From the NCBI GenBank assembly GCA_008711295.1, contig VUYV01000036.1, positions 159,455 to 223,454 on the forward strand: a stretch of DNA of 64,000 nt. The letters run 5' to 3'. Each line of letters begins with the position of its first letter. The first letter of the stretch is position 1. This stretch comes from Anarhynchus alexandrinus (Eukaryota; Chordata; Aves; Charadriiformes; Charadriidae). The notes under the pieces are model-generated. The model saw nothing but the letters and a program-made list of their open reading frames with translations, was not told where the DNA came from and made no database searches. Below, one piece after another: positions 36,342 to 48,010 of this stretch. The translations under genes were made by a program, and so were the position numbers.

Positions 36342-36365
36342 ATATGCACGCGCGCACACACACAT
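36342..36365. repeat. Alternating purine-pyrimidine tract (Z-DNA type)
   Basis: Twenty-four bases alternate purine and pyrimidine without a break: an AT start, then gcacgcgcgcacacacaca, then a final T. CG and CA steps dominate, the composition most prone to Z-DNA. A taaa-rich microsatellite lies immediately upstream. Confidence 0.88.
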
Positions 36366-39300
36366 CATCTATGATGGCAGTTGTATTGCTGGGTAGCTAG
36401 ATTTAAGTCATAATGGATTCAAATCCTGTTCTGTTTAAAAAAATGAAAGATTCTTCTCAGACATGGTTATTTCCGATGACCTATTAAACCAAAGTTTGCT
36501 ATAAATATTTGTCATAATACAAAAAGTTGGAACTGTTGTATTTAATTATGGCAAAACTCAACAAGAGATATAAAGGCAAAGAAGAAAAATGACTAAAGGG
36601 ATCTCAGGTAGCCTGCAGCCTTTCATCCTTCTGTTGCACTTACAAATACAGTAGACAGTAGGAAGGGGTTATGGTCAAAATTATGTGTCTCCATCCACTT
36701 TCTAAATGACCTGTGTACTAGCTATGACTCTTATCCTAGTAGACACCTATGTTAGAACTCTTCTCATCCATCTTGAGGCATCTTTGGTGTAGCCATCTAG
36801 GCTTCTTTTGTAGGCAGTAAAGAGAAGTAAGACATGACTATTCAGATCTGTCTTAGTAGTGTCCTTAAGATGAGGTACTTGTACTCCAAGCGGTAGTATC
36901 CCTTCTCCAGGAAGTCTAAAGAATGAGGCTCCACTCTGAAGACTCCTACATTTAGATAAATGATCCCAGGAGACTGACTGGTCATTATGATTGCAAATCT
37001 TTTTCAAGGGGAGTCAATGAAGCATTGAAATGTCCATTGAGAATTCATCTGGGAGCAGCCCAGCTTAGTTGTCCAAGAGACAGGTTTTAACCCTGCGCAA
37101 GTAACCAGTCTTCCTACGCCCTGGAAGACTAGCAGGGGCAAGGAATAGGAGGAGTTTTACCCTACTACTCCTCCCCTGTGCTGGGAGGAAGGTTGAAGGC
37201 TGGACTTGCCACAAAAGGATATTTATTTGTTCAGTGATCCTCTCCTTTCACCAATACTCTTTACAGTGAGAGTTCCTCACTCCAGTTTAGCTCCCACATC
37301 TAAAGCAACATGTGTGACAGGGCATGTGGATGCTGAAAAGCTCAGTTTTCTCTCTCAGTTGCATGTGGAGGGAGGTAACTGAAGAATTTTAGAAACTCAG
37401 AATTCAAACGCCAGGGGAACAGAAATATTTTCAGGTGAATTTTGGAGCTTTTTGAAGTGAAACAGCTTTTAAAGGAGACACCTTGAAAGAGACACCCCAA
37501 AACTCAGCACTCTCTAAAACAAGGAAGCTAGCATAGGAGCCCACTTGAGCACAAACATAAGGTGAGTCACCACTGGCTTGACCTTTTCAGTCTCTTTGGA
37601 CTTTTAGGGTCCTTGAATTGGGATTAGTGCGGTCCCAGGACAGCCCATCACAGAAAGAGACAGCAGGAACTTCCCTGCTTGGCAGTGAGCCTCCTTTCTA
37701 CATTGAGGGAGGCATACAGTTTGTATTACATAGGGGAAGCAAAGCCATACGTTACCTTTCCTTTAGAATACCCAGCAAGGGGCAGATCTGTCCCAGAATA
37801 GGCAAGGATGCTCCTTGCATTTTTGGCCTAGTCCATAACACTCAAAGGTAATGCATGTTGGAGAGACATCATGGGAAGAATAGCACAGTGGCCCAACACG
37901 TGTTGTTTCTCTGGACAAGCTAAGCACTTCAAGTAATATTACTCTCATTTTGTTAACAGAAGACAAAACTATACATTTTTGAACCTCATGTAAATATTTT
38001 CCTTCTGTTCCCCTCCCTTTGAAAATATTTAACATATTAAATGGGAATATTTCACAATATAAAAATAAAAGAAAACAAATCCACAGATCAATGATGTTTT
38101 CACACTACTCAGTGCTGATGGCAGAAGGAAGTAATTTTTCACTTGCTTCTGCCTCACAGTTAAATCTTTTGAGGCAGCAAGTCTTCCTTAAATTAAAAGA
38201 TGAAGCACGCTGTAAAGGAGTGCTAGTTGGCATGCCTGCTCTGTCTTTGCAGCACACTTAATCTATACCAGGAGAGAAAATTTGGAGTCCGGTGAATGCT
38301 CCTGTATCCAAATCTGTTCCCCAGTGTACAGCTACAGCAATGCTATTAGAAAAGCAGAACTGTCTTAAAAGACCAATTGCAAAATTTTGCAGAGTTCCCT
38401 TAGGAGCCAATAACGCTGGCTGCTCTTTTGTATTTGCTTCTCCAAGATGAGAATGCACATGACTGCATCTATCTTTCAAAAGCTTCACTTCTCATTTGAT
38501 GTGTTCTCTTGATCTGGCTTAAGTTTGCACCTTTGCATTCAGCCCTTGTTTAATTTTATTTTGAATTCTCTTCAGTTCAATTTTTTTCCTGCAATTTTGT
38601 TTTTTTTTTAGTAGGCAGCTGTTCTGCATTAATCTAAATGAAAAGTGTTTTTTTTTCCTCTGCTTTAATTATGTTCAACTGATGTTTTCGATTTATCTTC
38701 TGCTTCAAAATGGTATCAGTGTTATTTTAAATACATACATTTCCCCAAAATATTGATTCCTTGCAATATGTATTTCTTCAATTCACCTGGCAGCTGTTTT
38801 TCATGCACGCTTACGTAGAAGCACGGCTTGCATTTCTGAGGCACTTATTATGGGATCTGAAAACTCAGCAGCTAATAAAACAGTCAGTTTTGGATAATGA
38901 TCAGTCCAGAGAGGCCATGTGGGGACACGAGGGGCACTGGGGAATTTTTGCTTCTTATGGAATTGAAAGAAATGGAAAAGTTGGATAACCACTTATTTGA
39001 AATTGCCTGTGATAAATTAGGTGACATTCTGGGAGGAGTTGACAACATTTTGTCATTTCCATTGTGATAGTCAGTTTTGAAGTGAAGCACAAATGAAGGA
39101 AGAAAACCAGGAGATTAGTCTCATATGTGCTTGATATGTTTCTGACACAGGAACAAATCAGCCTGCTTTGAGGGGGGTGAGTTTGCAGCAGAGAAAGCCC
39201 ATCAGTTTTTATGACCTCCAAAAATACCGAAGCAGTCGCCAATGCCAAGTTTTCAGCTCCTTTTGTTTTCTTCAAGTGCTCTCACCTTCATGTGTTTTTC

Positions 39301-39366
39301 CATGCCACTCCCAATGGAATTATTTCCTTAGCCCAGAACTCCAAGGTCCTTCTTTCTTCATTTAGG
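36366..39366. other. Unique DNA, no gene seen
   Basis: No frame over about 106 codons and no recognised repeat. T-runs lie near 38580-38655. The sequence looks like ordinary noncoding DNA. Confidence 0.5.
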
Positions 39367-39430
39367 GTCTGATTCAAATCCCATTTCAGTCAATGGAAAG
39401 ACTTTCATTGACTTCAGTGGGCTTTGGACC
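39367..39430. mobile_element. Inverted-repeat (MITE-like) element, copy 4, clearest hairpin
   Basis: Two arms face each other with almost no spacer: cccatttcagtcaatggaaag at 39380-39400 and ctttcattgacttcagtggg at 39402-39421. They pair along most of their length. The words cagtcaatgg and attgacttcagtggg are the hallmark of the family also seen at 11830, 26534, 33631 and 43651. The outer ends are less preserved than in the 33631 copy. Confidence 0.55.
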
Positions 39431-42400
39431 AATCCTCACATTCCTCCAGAATACACTTTTCCTTCCATGGTGCTTGCAGAAAATAGTGTCAGTTTTGCAT
39501 AGTGCAGAAAAAAGAAGAAATGCAGGGGGCCCAACCTACGTGGAGAAGCTGTCTTGGCATAGGTATAGGACTGTTATTACTCCTCAATAGCTATGCGTAG
39601 GTACATTCTATTTTGGAAAAAAATAAAAAAGAAAAAAAATTAAAAATCACTATATTCTTTTTTTTCTCCTCTAATGTTAGTCAGCTATGGTTACGCTGAT
39701 CAACCAGTCTAAGAAGGAGAGTCTGAAGATGTCTCCTAACGTATTCTTACCAGACCTTTGTTTGTGTTTTTTTTTGTTTTACACTCCATGGGCTTTCTGT
39801 CTTTTGAACACTGTGAATAGTGAAATAACAAAACATGGCAAAAGCCTGCACTTCAAAGGAACACTTACTTAACAGCCGTCAGGCTGGCTGTCTTCTGTAG
39901 TGCCTGTTGGTGCTTGAGAGGATCTTGGCCACTGACTTATCACATAGCTACTCCAGCAAAATCCTTATGTGCATCAGTTCATCCTTTCTCCCTAAGAGGA
40001 TGCCTTATCATAGATTCAGTGACAGTACTTATGGTCCTACTGCAGTCACAAGGAATTTGGGAGCTTAAAGAAGAGTGGAGCACTATGTCCAAGCACATGC
40101 AATTCCACATCTAGTCAAAGTGGAAATGGAGACCTCAGAGGGACAGTGTAGAGGGTGGGAGGTAAGAGTGGGCAGATGTCAGCGACTTGCTTGCAAGAGT
40201 TGTTATGCACAAGAAGGTAGGCAGAATCTGAGTACAGCCCTAGGAATCAAAAAAATCCCCTCTGCTGGATCTTGGCCTTTATTTCTGGAGAAGCCATTTT
40301 GTAGGCTTTAGTTGGGGTCAGCCTTTAAGTTTTTGCAGTACAGAGTATTCGGGCAGAATTTTTGTGGAAGTGGAAACTCGAGGCACCGTCCAACACACTT
40401 CAGGAGTGCTACGTTTGGAGCAGCACGAGGGAGCTGAACTCTGCATTTACTGACTTCCAGAGTAACTTCCTTATGATAAAACTACTTCGAGACTAAGTAA
40501 TGCAGCAAATATATTAATTCATTGGGGACAAACAATTCACGATAAACCAAACTAATCTGCTGGAATTCTTGATCAAGACTTCAGTAATTCACATTTAATT
40601 GTTTGATTTTTTACATTGATTCATAGCTATGCAAAAGAAATGTTTCTGATCCATTATTTCTTATTCTTGGAAGAGAAATATGGATCTACATTCTTCTTGG
40701 ATAGCTCAGTTTGCATATTGTTCCCCTTATTTCTGCTTCAAAAACTGTGAGATATTTGTTAAAGAATTTAGAAGAAACTATTAACTTCTCATCACAAAGC
40801 TGTGAAGACTGATGGCTCAAAGACAGAATCACAGGCGGTATCATTATATACACCTGGTCATAAAGGAAATGCAGTAATCTTATGAGAGATCTATAAAAAG
40901 TAGATATAGGTATATATAATATAAGAAAACTTTGATGACTGCTAGGTATTATATGACATTGAACACCCTTTATAAACAAATATTGAGTCACCAGCTTTGA
41001 TGCTGAAGAAGTGAAGATTATGATGAACTTATGTAAGAACTAATTTAATTTTATCTCATGGCAGTGATTCACCTTTCTCCCACACAACATAGTAGCTTCT
41101 AACTCTCCTATTGTTTCATCCTTGTACAGTACGCAGCAAAGAAATTTACAAAACTTAAATGTTTGTGCTTTATGTTTATAGAAAACGATACAACAAGGAA
41201 ATTGTTCCTAAACAAATTTCCAAGGGCAAGGAACCAAGAGACAGCAAACCAATTCAAAAGACATTTTGAGGACATTGGTGTTTTAATTTGAAATAATTTG
41301 GTTTATGTTAAAAAACATTCTGAATATTTCCATTTCAGCATGACACTTCACTTTCTCTCTCACTTTCTACCATAAGTGCTTACACACTTTTACAAGAAAA
41401 ACTCTTAGAATATGCTGAACAGTTGGAGTGAAGAGTTGCACGTCAGGTTGAAGGAGTAAATAGGGAGATGTATCTAGAATAACAGGAAACATGCTGGAGA
41501 TTTTCATCTGACTTTTCTGTCATCTGCTAACATCAGAAAAACCAGATGCTGGAGAGACGGCAATAGTGTTTCCTCTAAACACGGCGTACTTCTCCCAGCC
41601 AAGATCTCAATATTTGGCTTCAAGGGGTTTACATCAATGTCTGTCTTCAGTGATGTTCCCCTTTTTTTTCTACTTCATTAAATAAGTCTTCTCCCCATAT
41701 TGTCTATAGAATTGTCTTCCTCTTTTAAGCCCCATTTTTCTGAGTATCTTGGAATAATTTCTCTCTATACTTTTTTGTATTCCTGCCTCTGTGGTATAAA
41801 AATCACCATTGTCTTTTCAGTCTCCTCATTGATAAGCAAGCTTCTCATCATTCCTCAATAAAATGTTTGAACTAGTAGTGCTGAAAATCTCCCTTTCATC
41901 ACCCACTTACATACTTGTCAGATCTGATTGTTGCTTTACTTTTCATTTATTTGCTCTTCTTCAGGCAGCATTGATCTTCATAGTTCTGCTGAGAAGTAAT
42001 CTTCATTTATCTCTTTCTTATACTCAAAATAGTTTGGATTGCTTTGTCATTCTACAGTTTCTACATTTTCTCACCGACCTAGATTTTTTTTTGTTCCCCC
42101 TATAGTTTTAAATCCTTTTTGTTCACTTTTTCATAATAGCAGCTTTTGCTCAGAACCTAACTCTGTAGAGATTCACAAAACTCTTTGTCTATGCTTTTTC
42201 CCCCATTAGTCATCTTGCCAGCACCATATTTTCCATCATGTACTACAAATAATCTATTGTGCACCCTAATAATCTTGTCTCATGCATTGATGATGATAAT
42301 CCTTCTTTTGACTCCCATGTCCACTCCCCGCCACCATGCCTGTAGTTCTTGCAGTCATGATGAAGAATCAGCACCTTTCCCCTTGTGCTTGTTGCATCTG

Positions 42401-43650
42401 GTGCTCAGCCTGAGCCACAATCGGCTGCTCAGCTGTTGTGTTGGCTGTTTGGGATCTCGGTGCCATGGCCCTGTGCTGCAGCTGGAGACAAATGTGGACA
42501 GTGGAGAAAGGACGCCTGCTAGACGTGTTTCTTGCAAGTTTTGGTGTGGTCCTTCACCCATTCCACGACCACAGACGTACCCTGTCATGAACTGAAATGG
42601 AATGAGATTTGTCAGAAAATTTAAACATCAACCATACAGATGTCTACATCTGAGCTAGCCACTCAAGACTTCCTTTATAATCACGGGTGAGAAACAGGCA
42701 CTTCTCAGGCACAATTATTATGACATATTTTAGACATCTGTAGTAGGATGAGATGACTCATATCCTAGAAATGCTTATTTTTCTGTAGTGACTGTAAAGA
42801 AAATTTAGACAACTAACTTTGAGATGTAGACATCAATATTAAAAATACCCACACCTCACCACATGAGTTTTATGCGTGGAGTCTCAGTCTCTAAGGCTAG
42901 GGAAGATGAGTCTTACTCCTGGTTTAGTTGAGTGGCTCCACCAAAGACTGATTGATTAGCCTCTCTGAAGGACAGGACCACTGCGCTATGAAGTAGAGGT
43001 TGCTGCTCTACATTTTGAGGTCTTGGGTTGGGGTTTTATTTTGGTCTGACCACTAAATTTCAGCAAAATAACTTGTACCAAAAAAAATTACTATATATCT
43101 TCCTGAAATTCAGACTGCAAGTAACAGTAAGGAAAGTCAGAAAATCAGACTTTCAAAATTTACCTTTTTCCCCTGCTTTGCACGCATGAACAGACAAAGA
43201 CATAGTAGGGAACGTGCTGAGAATCACAGCTCCACAGTTTAGCCTTGTCTATGAGGCACAGCAAAGACTGGGCAAGAGCTATATATAATGGAGGGGAATA
43301 GTGAGAGCTAAAGGCTTGAAGAGCAGGAACTCTTCCAGTTTTGAGTATTGTTTGTTTGATTATTTTCAAAAGGTGCAGAATGCATACACAGAAAAAAAAG
43401 TATTTCATCTTGGTGGCTGGAAGGAATCCACCAAACTCCACCTGGCATTTGCTTTGAACTTTCATTCTCCAAATGTGTATGGTTTGTTTAGAAGGAAATA
43501 CAACTTATCTATATGCTTATACTATTCACTTCAATATATGACTTGTGATAAAAGTGGTCACAGACTTACATATCACTGTTAACTAAAACACAGGATGGCT
43601 TAGAACTCCAAAACCTGCAGAGACTGATAATAATTTATAGAATATTTAGG
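39431..43650. other. Unique AT-rich DNA, no gene seen
   Basis: It includes a T/C-rich stretch at 41650-42180 and a GC-richer patch at 42330-42590. That patch carries overlapping frames on both strands (136 codons at 42185-42595, +). Neither strand is convincing as coding. No mobile element was recognised. Confidence 0.5.
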
Positions 43651-43716
43651 TTAAATTCTGTCCTTATTAACATCAATGACAAAATCCCAGCGACTTAAGC
43701 ACTGCTAGAATTTCAG
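43651..43716. mobile_element. Decayed inverted-repeat (MITE-like) element, copy 5
   Basis: Complementary ends AAATTCT at 43653-43659 and AGAATTT at 43707-43713 enclose acatcaatgacaaaatccc, close to the family centre. Size and layout agree with the copy at 33631. The inner arms no longer pair well. Confidence 0.45.
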
Positions 43717-43720
43717 TCCG

Positions 43721-45522
43721 TATTACTTTGGCTTTTGCTGTTAGAAAAGGATTTGCATCACAGTTAAAAGTGAATGCAATTTAAAAGCTCTGCTGTCTGA
43801 TGCCCTCTGACTCCGAGCACATCATATCAGAATGCAACCTGTTTACTTACCTCAGACTCAGCAGGATCTCATTAAATCACAAACCTCACAATTGGAAAAA
43901 AGTATTGGTAGGTAACATGATACAGACCTTTGTCAAAACATGACCATGTGAAATGTAGTTTATTACAAGTAGGGAAGTCTGTCTTTATCTACCAATGCCA
44001 TAGCCCTGCTCAGTTAACACATGTAAAGCACATTATTCTTTTAAAATATGGTGGGCTGACTTAGCAAAATTTCATTCTCATGTGATGCACTAGTCCTTCT
44101 ACACTGGTGCTGTCAATAGAGTGTTGCAGATGAGATGTATTAGCAAACAGCTGAGGGGAGGTGGTTTTAAATTGCTCCTTAGCTATGACTGGTCCAAGTG
44201 AGCACTGTGATTTCTTCTTCCAGTACAAAGCCAAACAACTTAGCTTAAAACTGACATTAAAGGTAACTTTAGCTCAACTGTATGACTTTGTCCTGAAAGG
44301 GATTAGGAGCATGCACACCATTTGAGAGATAGTTTAAACACTGACTTTTTATTGCCTCTCAAATAACCGTTCTATCTGAGTTGCAGTGGCTGACTGTGTT
44401 AGCTCTTCCAATGCCCGTGTCTCTGCTGCAGAGCCCTGGTTTGTGTTCTTGCCCTTGGTGAAGACACGTTCTTGGTGAGTGAGAGGCCAGCCTTCATCTA
44501 TACTAGAACAACGCATTTGCAGATTCTGAGCATGTCGGGGAAGGACTAAACTTCATATCATGCAAAACTGTCTGTGTAGAAATCCAATTTAAAATATATA
44601 TATATATCTCAAGCTTGAAAATGTGCTTCCTAGTCACTAGGGAAATGAATAAAATGAAATGTGCACACTGTCTTTTTTGCAGAGCTGCTTAGATCAGTTA
44701 CTGGAGGTGACTGAAAGAGAATTTGTGTGGAATTTTAAACTGATTTTATTTTTCTCCAGTTTTCAAAATTCACAAATATTCAAAATAATAATAAAAAAGC
44801 AGCAGTCTTCAAATACTTTATAATAATGAGGTTGGAGTTGGGCAGGTTATTTGCAAAACTTTCTATTAAGGAAGGTTCAGAACACCATTATATATTCAGA
44901 AATTTGTGAGCCAGTATGCTGGCAGGTAATGATAAAAGAATAATTTGAGAGGACAATGTAACATTTTTTAATCAGTTATTCTTCCAGATGTGATAAAGGA
45001 TGAGTTGTTGTTGGCTGTAAAATTAGTGTGCAGTGTTGGAATATTTTTATAAAGAAAATTTTATTTTGCTTCCCCTAGATCCTTGGCATCTCTTTTCTCA
45101 CATGTTCACAGTGTATTGATCAGACTTGGGACTGTCCTTTCAGGTTACAAATGAAACAAACACCAAGATTAAAGCCAAGTCCTCAAAGGGGGCACATACC
45201 CAGCAGCGTTAGCTTTAAGGCCAAGACTGAGAAGCATTCCTGTATATGCTCAGTTTTACACATGGAGTCAAGTGCTGTACTGAAGTCATAAGGAGCTGGA
45301 GACTAAAAGTTGTTGCGGTGAATGGACCGTAGCAGCCTCTGTGAAAACCAAGACGCTTGTGTGAAGTGCTTTTGTGACATAGGTTTCAAGGGATCTTGCC
45401 AAAATCTGCAGAGCTTTACATGGCTGAATGTATTGCAAAATATTTGTCACACTTGGTCTCAAAAAATAACTTGTCTTGCTACGCTGCTTCTCTAATAGCT
45501 GTTTTACGTTGGTCTCTAACAG
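43721..45522. other. Unique AT-rich DNA, no gene seen
   Basis: It contains an (AT)7 microsatellite at 44594-44607. No long frames and no recognised repeats. Confidence 0.5.
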
Positions 45523-45717
45523 GTCTTTTCCAAACGGAGCTTATGAAGTCAGAGAAGAGGAATTAGGCTGCTTTGCAGGGCATGGCAAAGCAGTTGACCT
45601 GTATCTGCAGTAATGTATGGAATGGCTGAATGTGCACTTGCTGCCGCGGTGATGTAAGAAGCAGACGTCCCGCGTGACTGCCGTCGGAGCCGCAACCGGA
45701 CGGGCAGTCTCGCTGAG
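45523..45717 (+). other. Candidate noncoding (5' UTR) exon or promoter in a CpG cluster
   Basis: An acceptor-like ctctaacag ends at 45522, and a strong donor (cgctgag then gtgagc) starts at 45718. The last 75 bp hold a dense CpG cluster (ctgccgcggtgatg, gacgtcccgcgtgac, ccgtcggagccgcaaccgg), unlike the AT-rich flanks. No long frame crosses it, so it would be a 5' UTR exon or a transcription start region rather than coding. The gacgtc hexamer could serve CREB/ATF factors. Just after the donor, gctaattattcatgcac carries homeodomain and octamer-like words. Both splice signals could be chance, and if this is a first exon only the donor matters. Lineage-specific repeat origin is not excluded. Confidence 0.35.
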
Positions 45718-47760
45718 GTGAGCGGGGCTGCTCGGCTCCCTGGCCTCGGACCAGGGTGCTAATTATTCATGCACAGCAGGCTATTTGCACAGGGAAAGGG
45801 GATACAGTTAGAAATGGATTAGATCAGCTGAAAGTTCAGCAACTTTTTTTGCAGAAGAATACAATGCAGAAAGTGTTGTTTGATCAGACCTCTGGGTTTC
45901 ACAGCATCCCCTCTTAAATTACAAAACTAACGTATATGCAACATTACACATCTACATGCATTTGTGGTACTGCTATGTGCGTTGGTTCTATGCAATAGTT
46001 CTCCCCTTTAACAGACATCTAATGTGTTAGTTGTGACTTTCATTTGAAACGTTTTCATTTTTACGTTCAGCTGCCTCTGAGACCAGAGGTCTGTGGTGTA
46101 ACTTACCCCAGCAAGAGAGCAGACGTTTTAGACAAAAAACTGTCAGCAATTTAGGTATGTCTCATACTGCCTTGGGGCCAGTAGGTAAAATAAATGACCT
46201 TTTGATGCCTTCTACCTTGCTCCCATTTTAGAAATGAATGTATTATGACGTCCTATGGCCAGGTTCTCAAGTGGCACAGTCCTATGCAATTGTGTTTGTG
46301 GCCTTATGCTGACTTTTGTTGGGGGCGTCCGGCCTGGCTCTAGCAAAGCATGCCACGGGGTATTCCACTTCCCTGTTAGAGGAGTTCAAGATTGAAGCAG
46401 AATGATACATTTCTAACCCACTAATTGAGGATTATTTATTTTGACATTTAGGTCAAATCAACAGGCATTTACGAGACTCACATGTGCTATCATACTCACT
46501 GCGAATAAACCTTTGTCTTGTGCTCCTAAAACTAGCACTCAGTGTTCAGCTAGGGCTGAAGAAACTTCTTATGCTAAATTAAATGGTCTCATGTATTCCA
46601 GTTGCATCGCTGTTTGCTTCTTTCTGGGGAAAAGCAGAACAAAGCAGTCTGGCTGGGATCTGAAAGCAAGGTCTGGACAGACTGATTTTCCATGTTTAAT
46701 ATGTTTAGTTTCATGATCTGGCCCTTGGCTAGTCACTTAGAGGTGCGGGTTATACTGAAGTATTTCCTGGAAGTAACTGGTCCTTCTGAAAGGAGGAGGT
46801 TATTAAACAGACACACTTTGCTCCAGCTCCTGAGAAAAGTCTCCTGGTATCTCTATACGTTGCTAGATGCTCAGCTAGGCACTGCATTGATAATGCTGTT
46901 GGGTACCAGACTGCCAGTGCCAGGTACAAGCTCTGCCAAGCAAGCCCTACCCAAGTCGCTTCCAGAAGTGCTGATCCCCTCCTGCTCCTCCAGTTTAATG
47001 CTGTCTTCTCTTCCCTTGGGTCTCAGCTAATGCCTCTGCCTGGATGCTGGCTTCCAAACCAGTCAGCTCGAAGTTTGTCAGCTGGTGTCTCTTACCCCCA
47101 AAAGGGAGGCACAAGGCACACACCTCAGTGTAGCTTATTAATTTAAGAAGGTTTTTTTATTTTTGCAATGGCTTTTGTGAGTCCCCTTCCTATGTCTGAG
47201 ACTCCTCACTTGTGGTGGGGGCAGCCAGTTCCTCCTCAAACCTCAGTCTCCTTGATAGATGGAGCTTTTTTGTCACCACGATAAGAAGACTTCAGACCTC
47301 TCCCTGTCTCCGCTAGTTCCTATACTATGGCTTTCTGCTGCTCTGCTGTATCTTTCCTAGAGCAAAAAGGAGAGTGAAGAAAATCCTATTTCTGAAGCAC
47401 TCCTGTTCTTAGCTCTCCTGTGCAAACGCTGCCACCTCCTTAATTCCACAGCTTCTGCCTCAGGGAATTTATTTTGGACTCTCCTCCCCTTTTTGCCAAA
47501 GAGCTTACTGTTTCCAAACAAAACAACCTCCCTTCGTGACCTCTTCAGTCAGGACATTAGGAATAACGTTATTTCCTTGATAACTGGTCTCCTGCTCTGG
47601 TTCGTGCTGAGTCTGCGTTGTGTGCCCAGCATGCTGCCAGCACCCTTTGAAGAGCAATTAAAAAGTCAGAAAGCGTTAGCAGCATTTAAGTGCTGTGAAG
47701 ACCTTAATGGATCAGGACAACTTTAAGCCGTGCTACCCATACAGTTTGAGCCAGGGGAAG
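45718..47760. other. Unique DNA, no gene seen
   Basis: 46690-47600 is GC-richer and carries frames up to 112 codons (46692-47030, +) without recognisable protein features. No repeat was identified. Confidence 0.5.
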
Positions 47761-48010
47761 CTTTAAAATGTATGTGTTTTACTAGTGCAGTTCTGTGTCA
47801 GTCACAAGTACACGTCTGAGTATTTGCATGTCTTGTTAATAGCCTTAAATAACCTAACACCCAATCCATGACTTGTTAACAACTTCCTTGGAATAATAAG
47901 GGATGAATAAATCACTGTGTTTGGGTAATCATGTCATTAACCTTGAAAAGAATAAGAAAACAGAAGGCAGAGCAAGAGAGACAGGAAGTCCCAAAAGGCT
48001 TTGCTGCTTG
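47761..48010. promoter_or_regulatory. Candidate conserved noncoding block
   Basis: A run of short factor-like words: gtatttgcatgtc (octamer-like), gttaatagcc, gacttgttaacaac, gggtaatcatgtcattaacc. It is non-coding and non-repetitive. The assignment is inference. Confidence 0.22.

Noticed and set aside
42950..43040. Minus-strand tRNA-like A box (tagcgcagtgg)
   Set aside because: No B box follows at the needed distance and no cloverleaf can be drawn, so neither a tRNA nor a SINE is supported.
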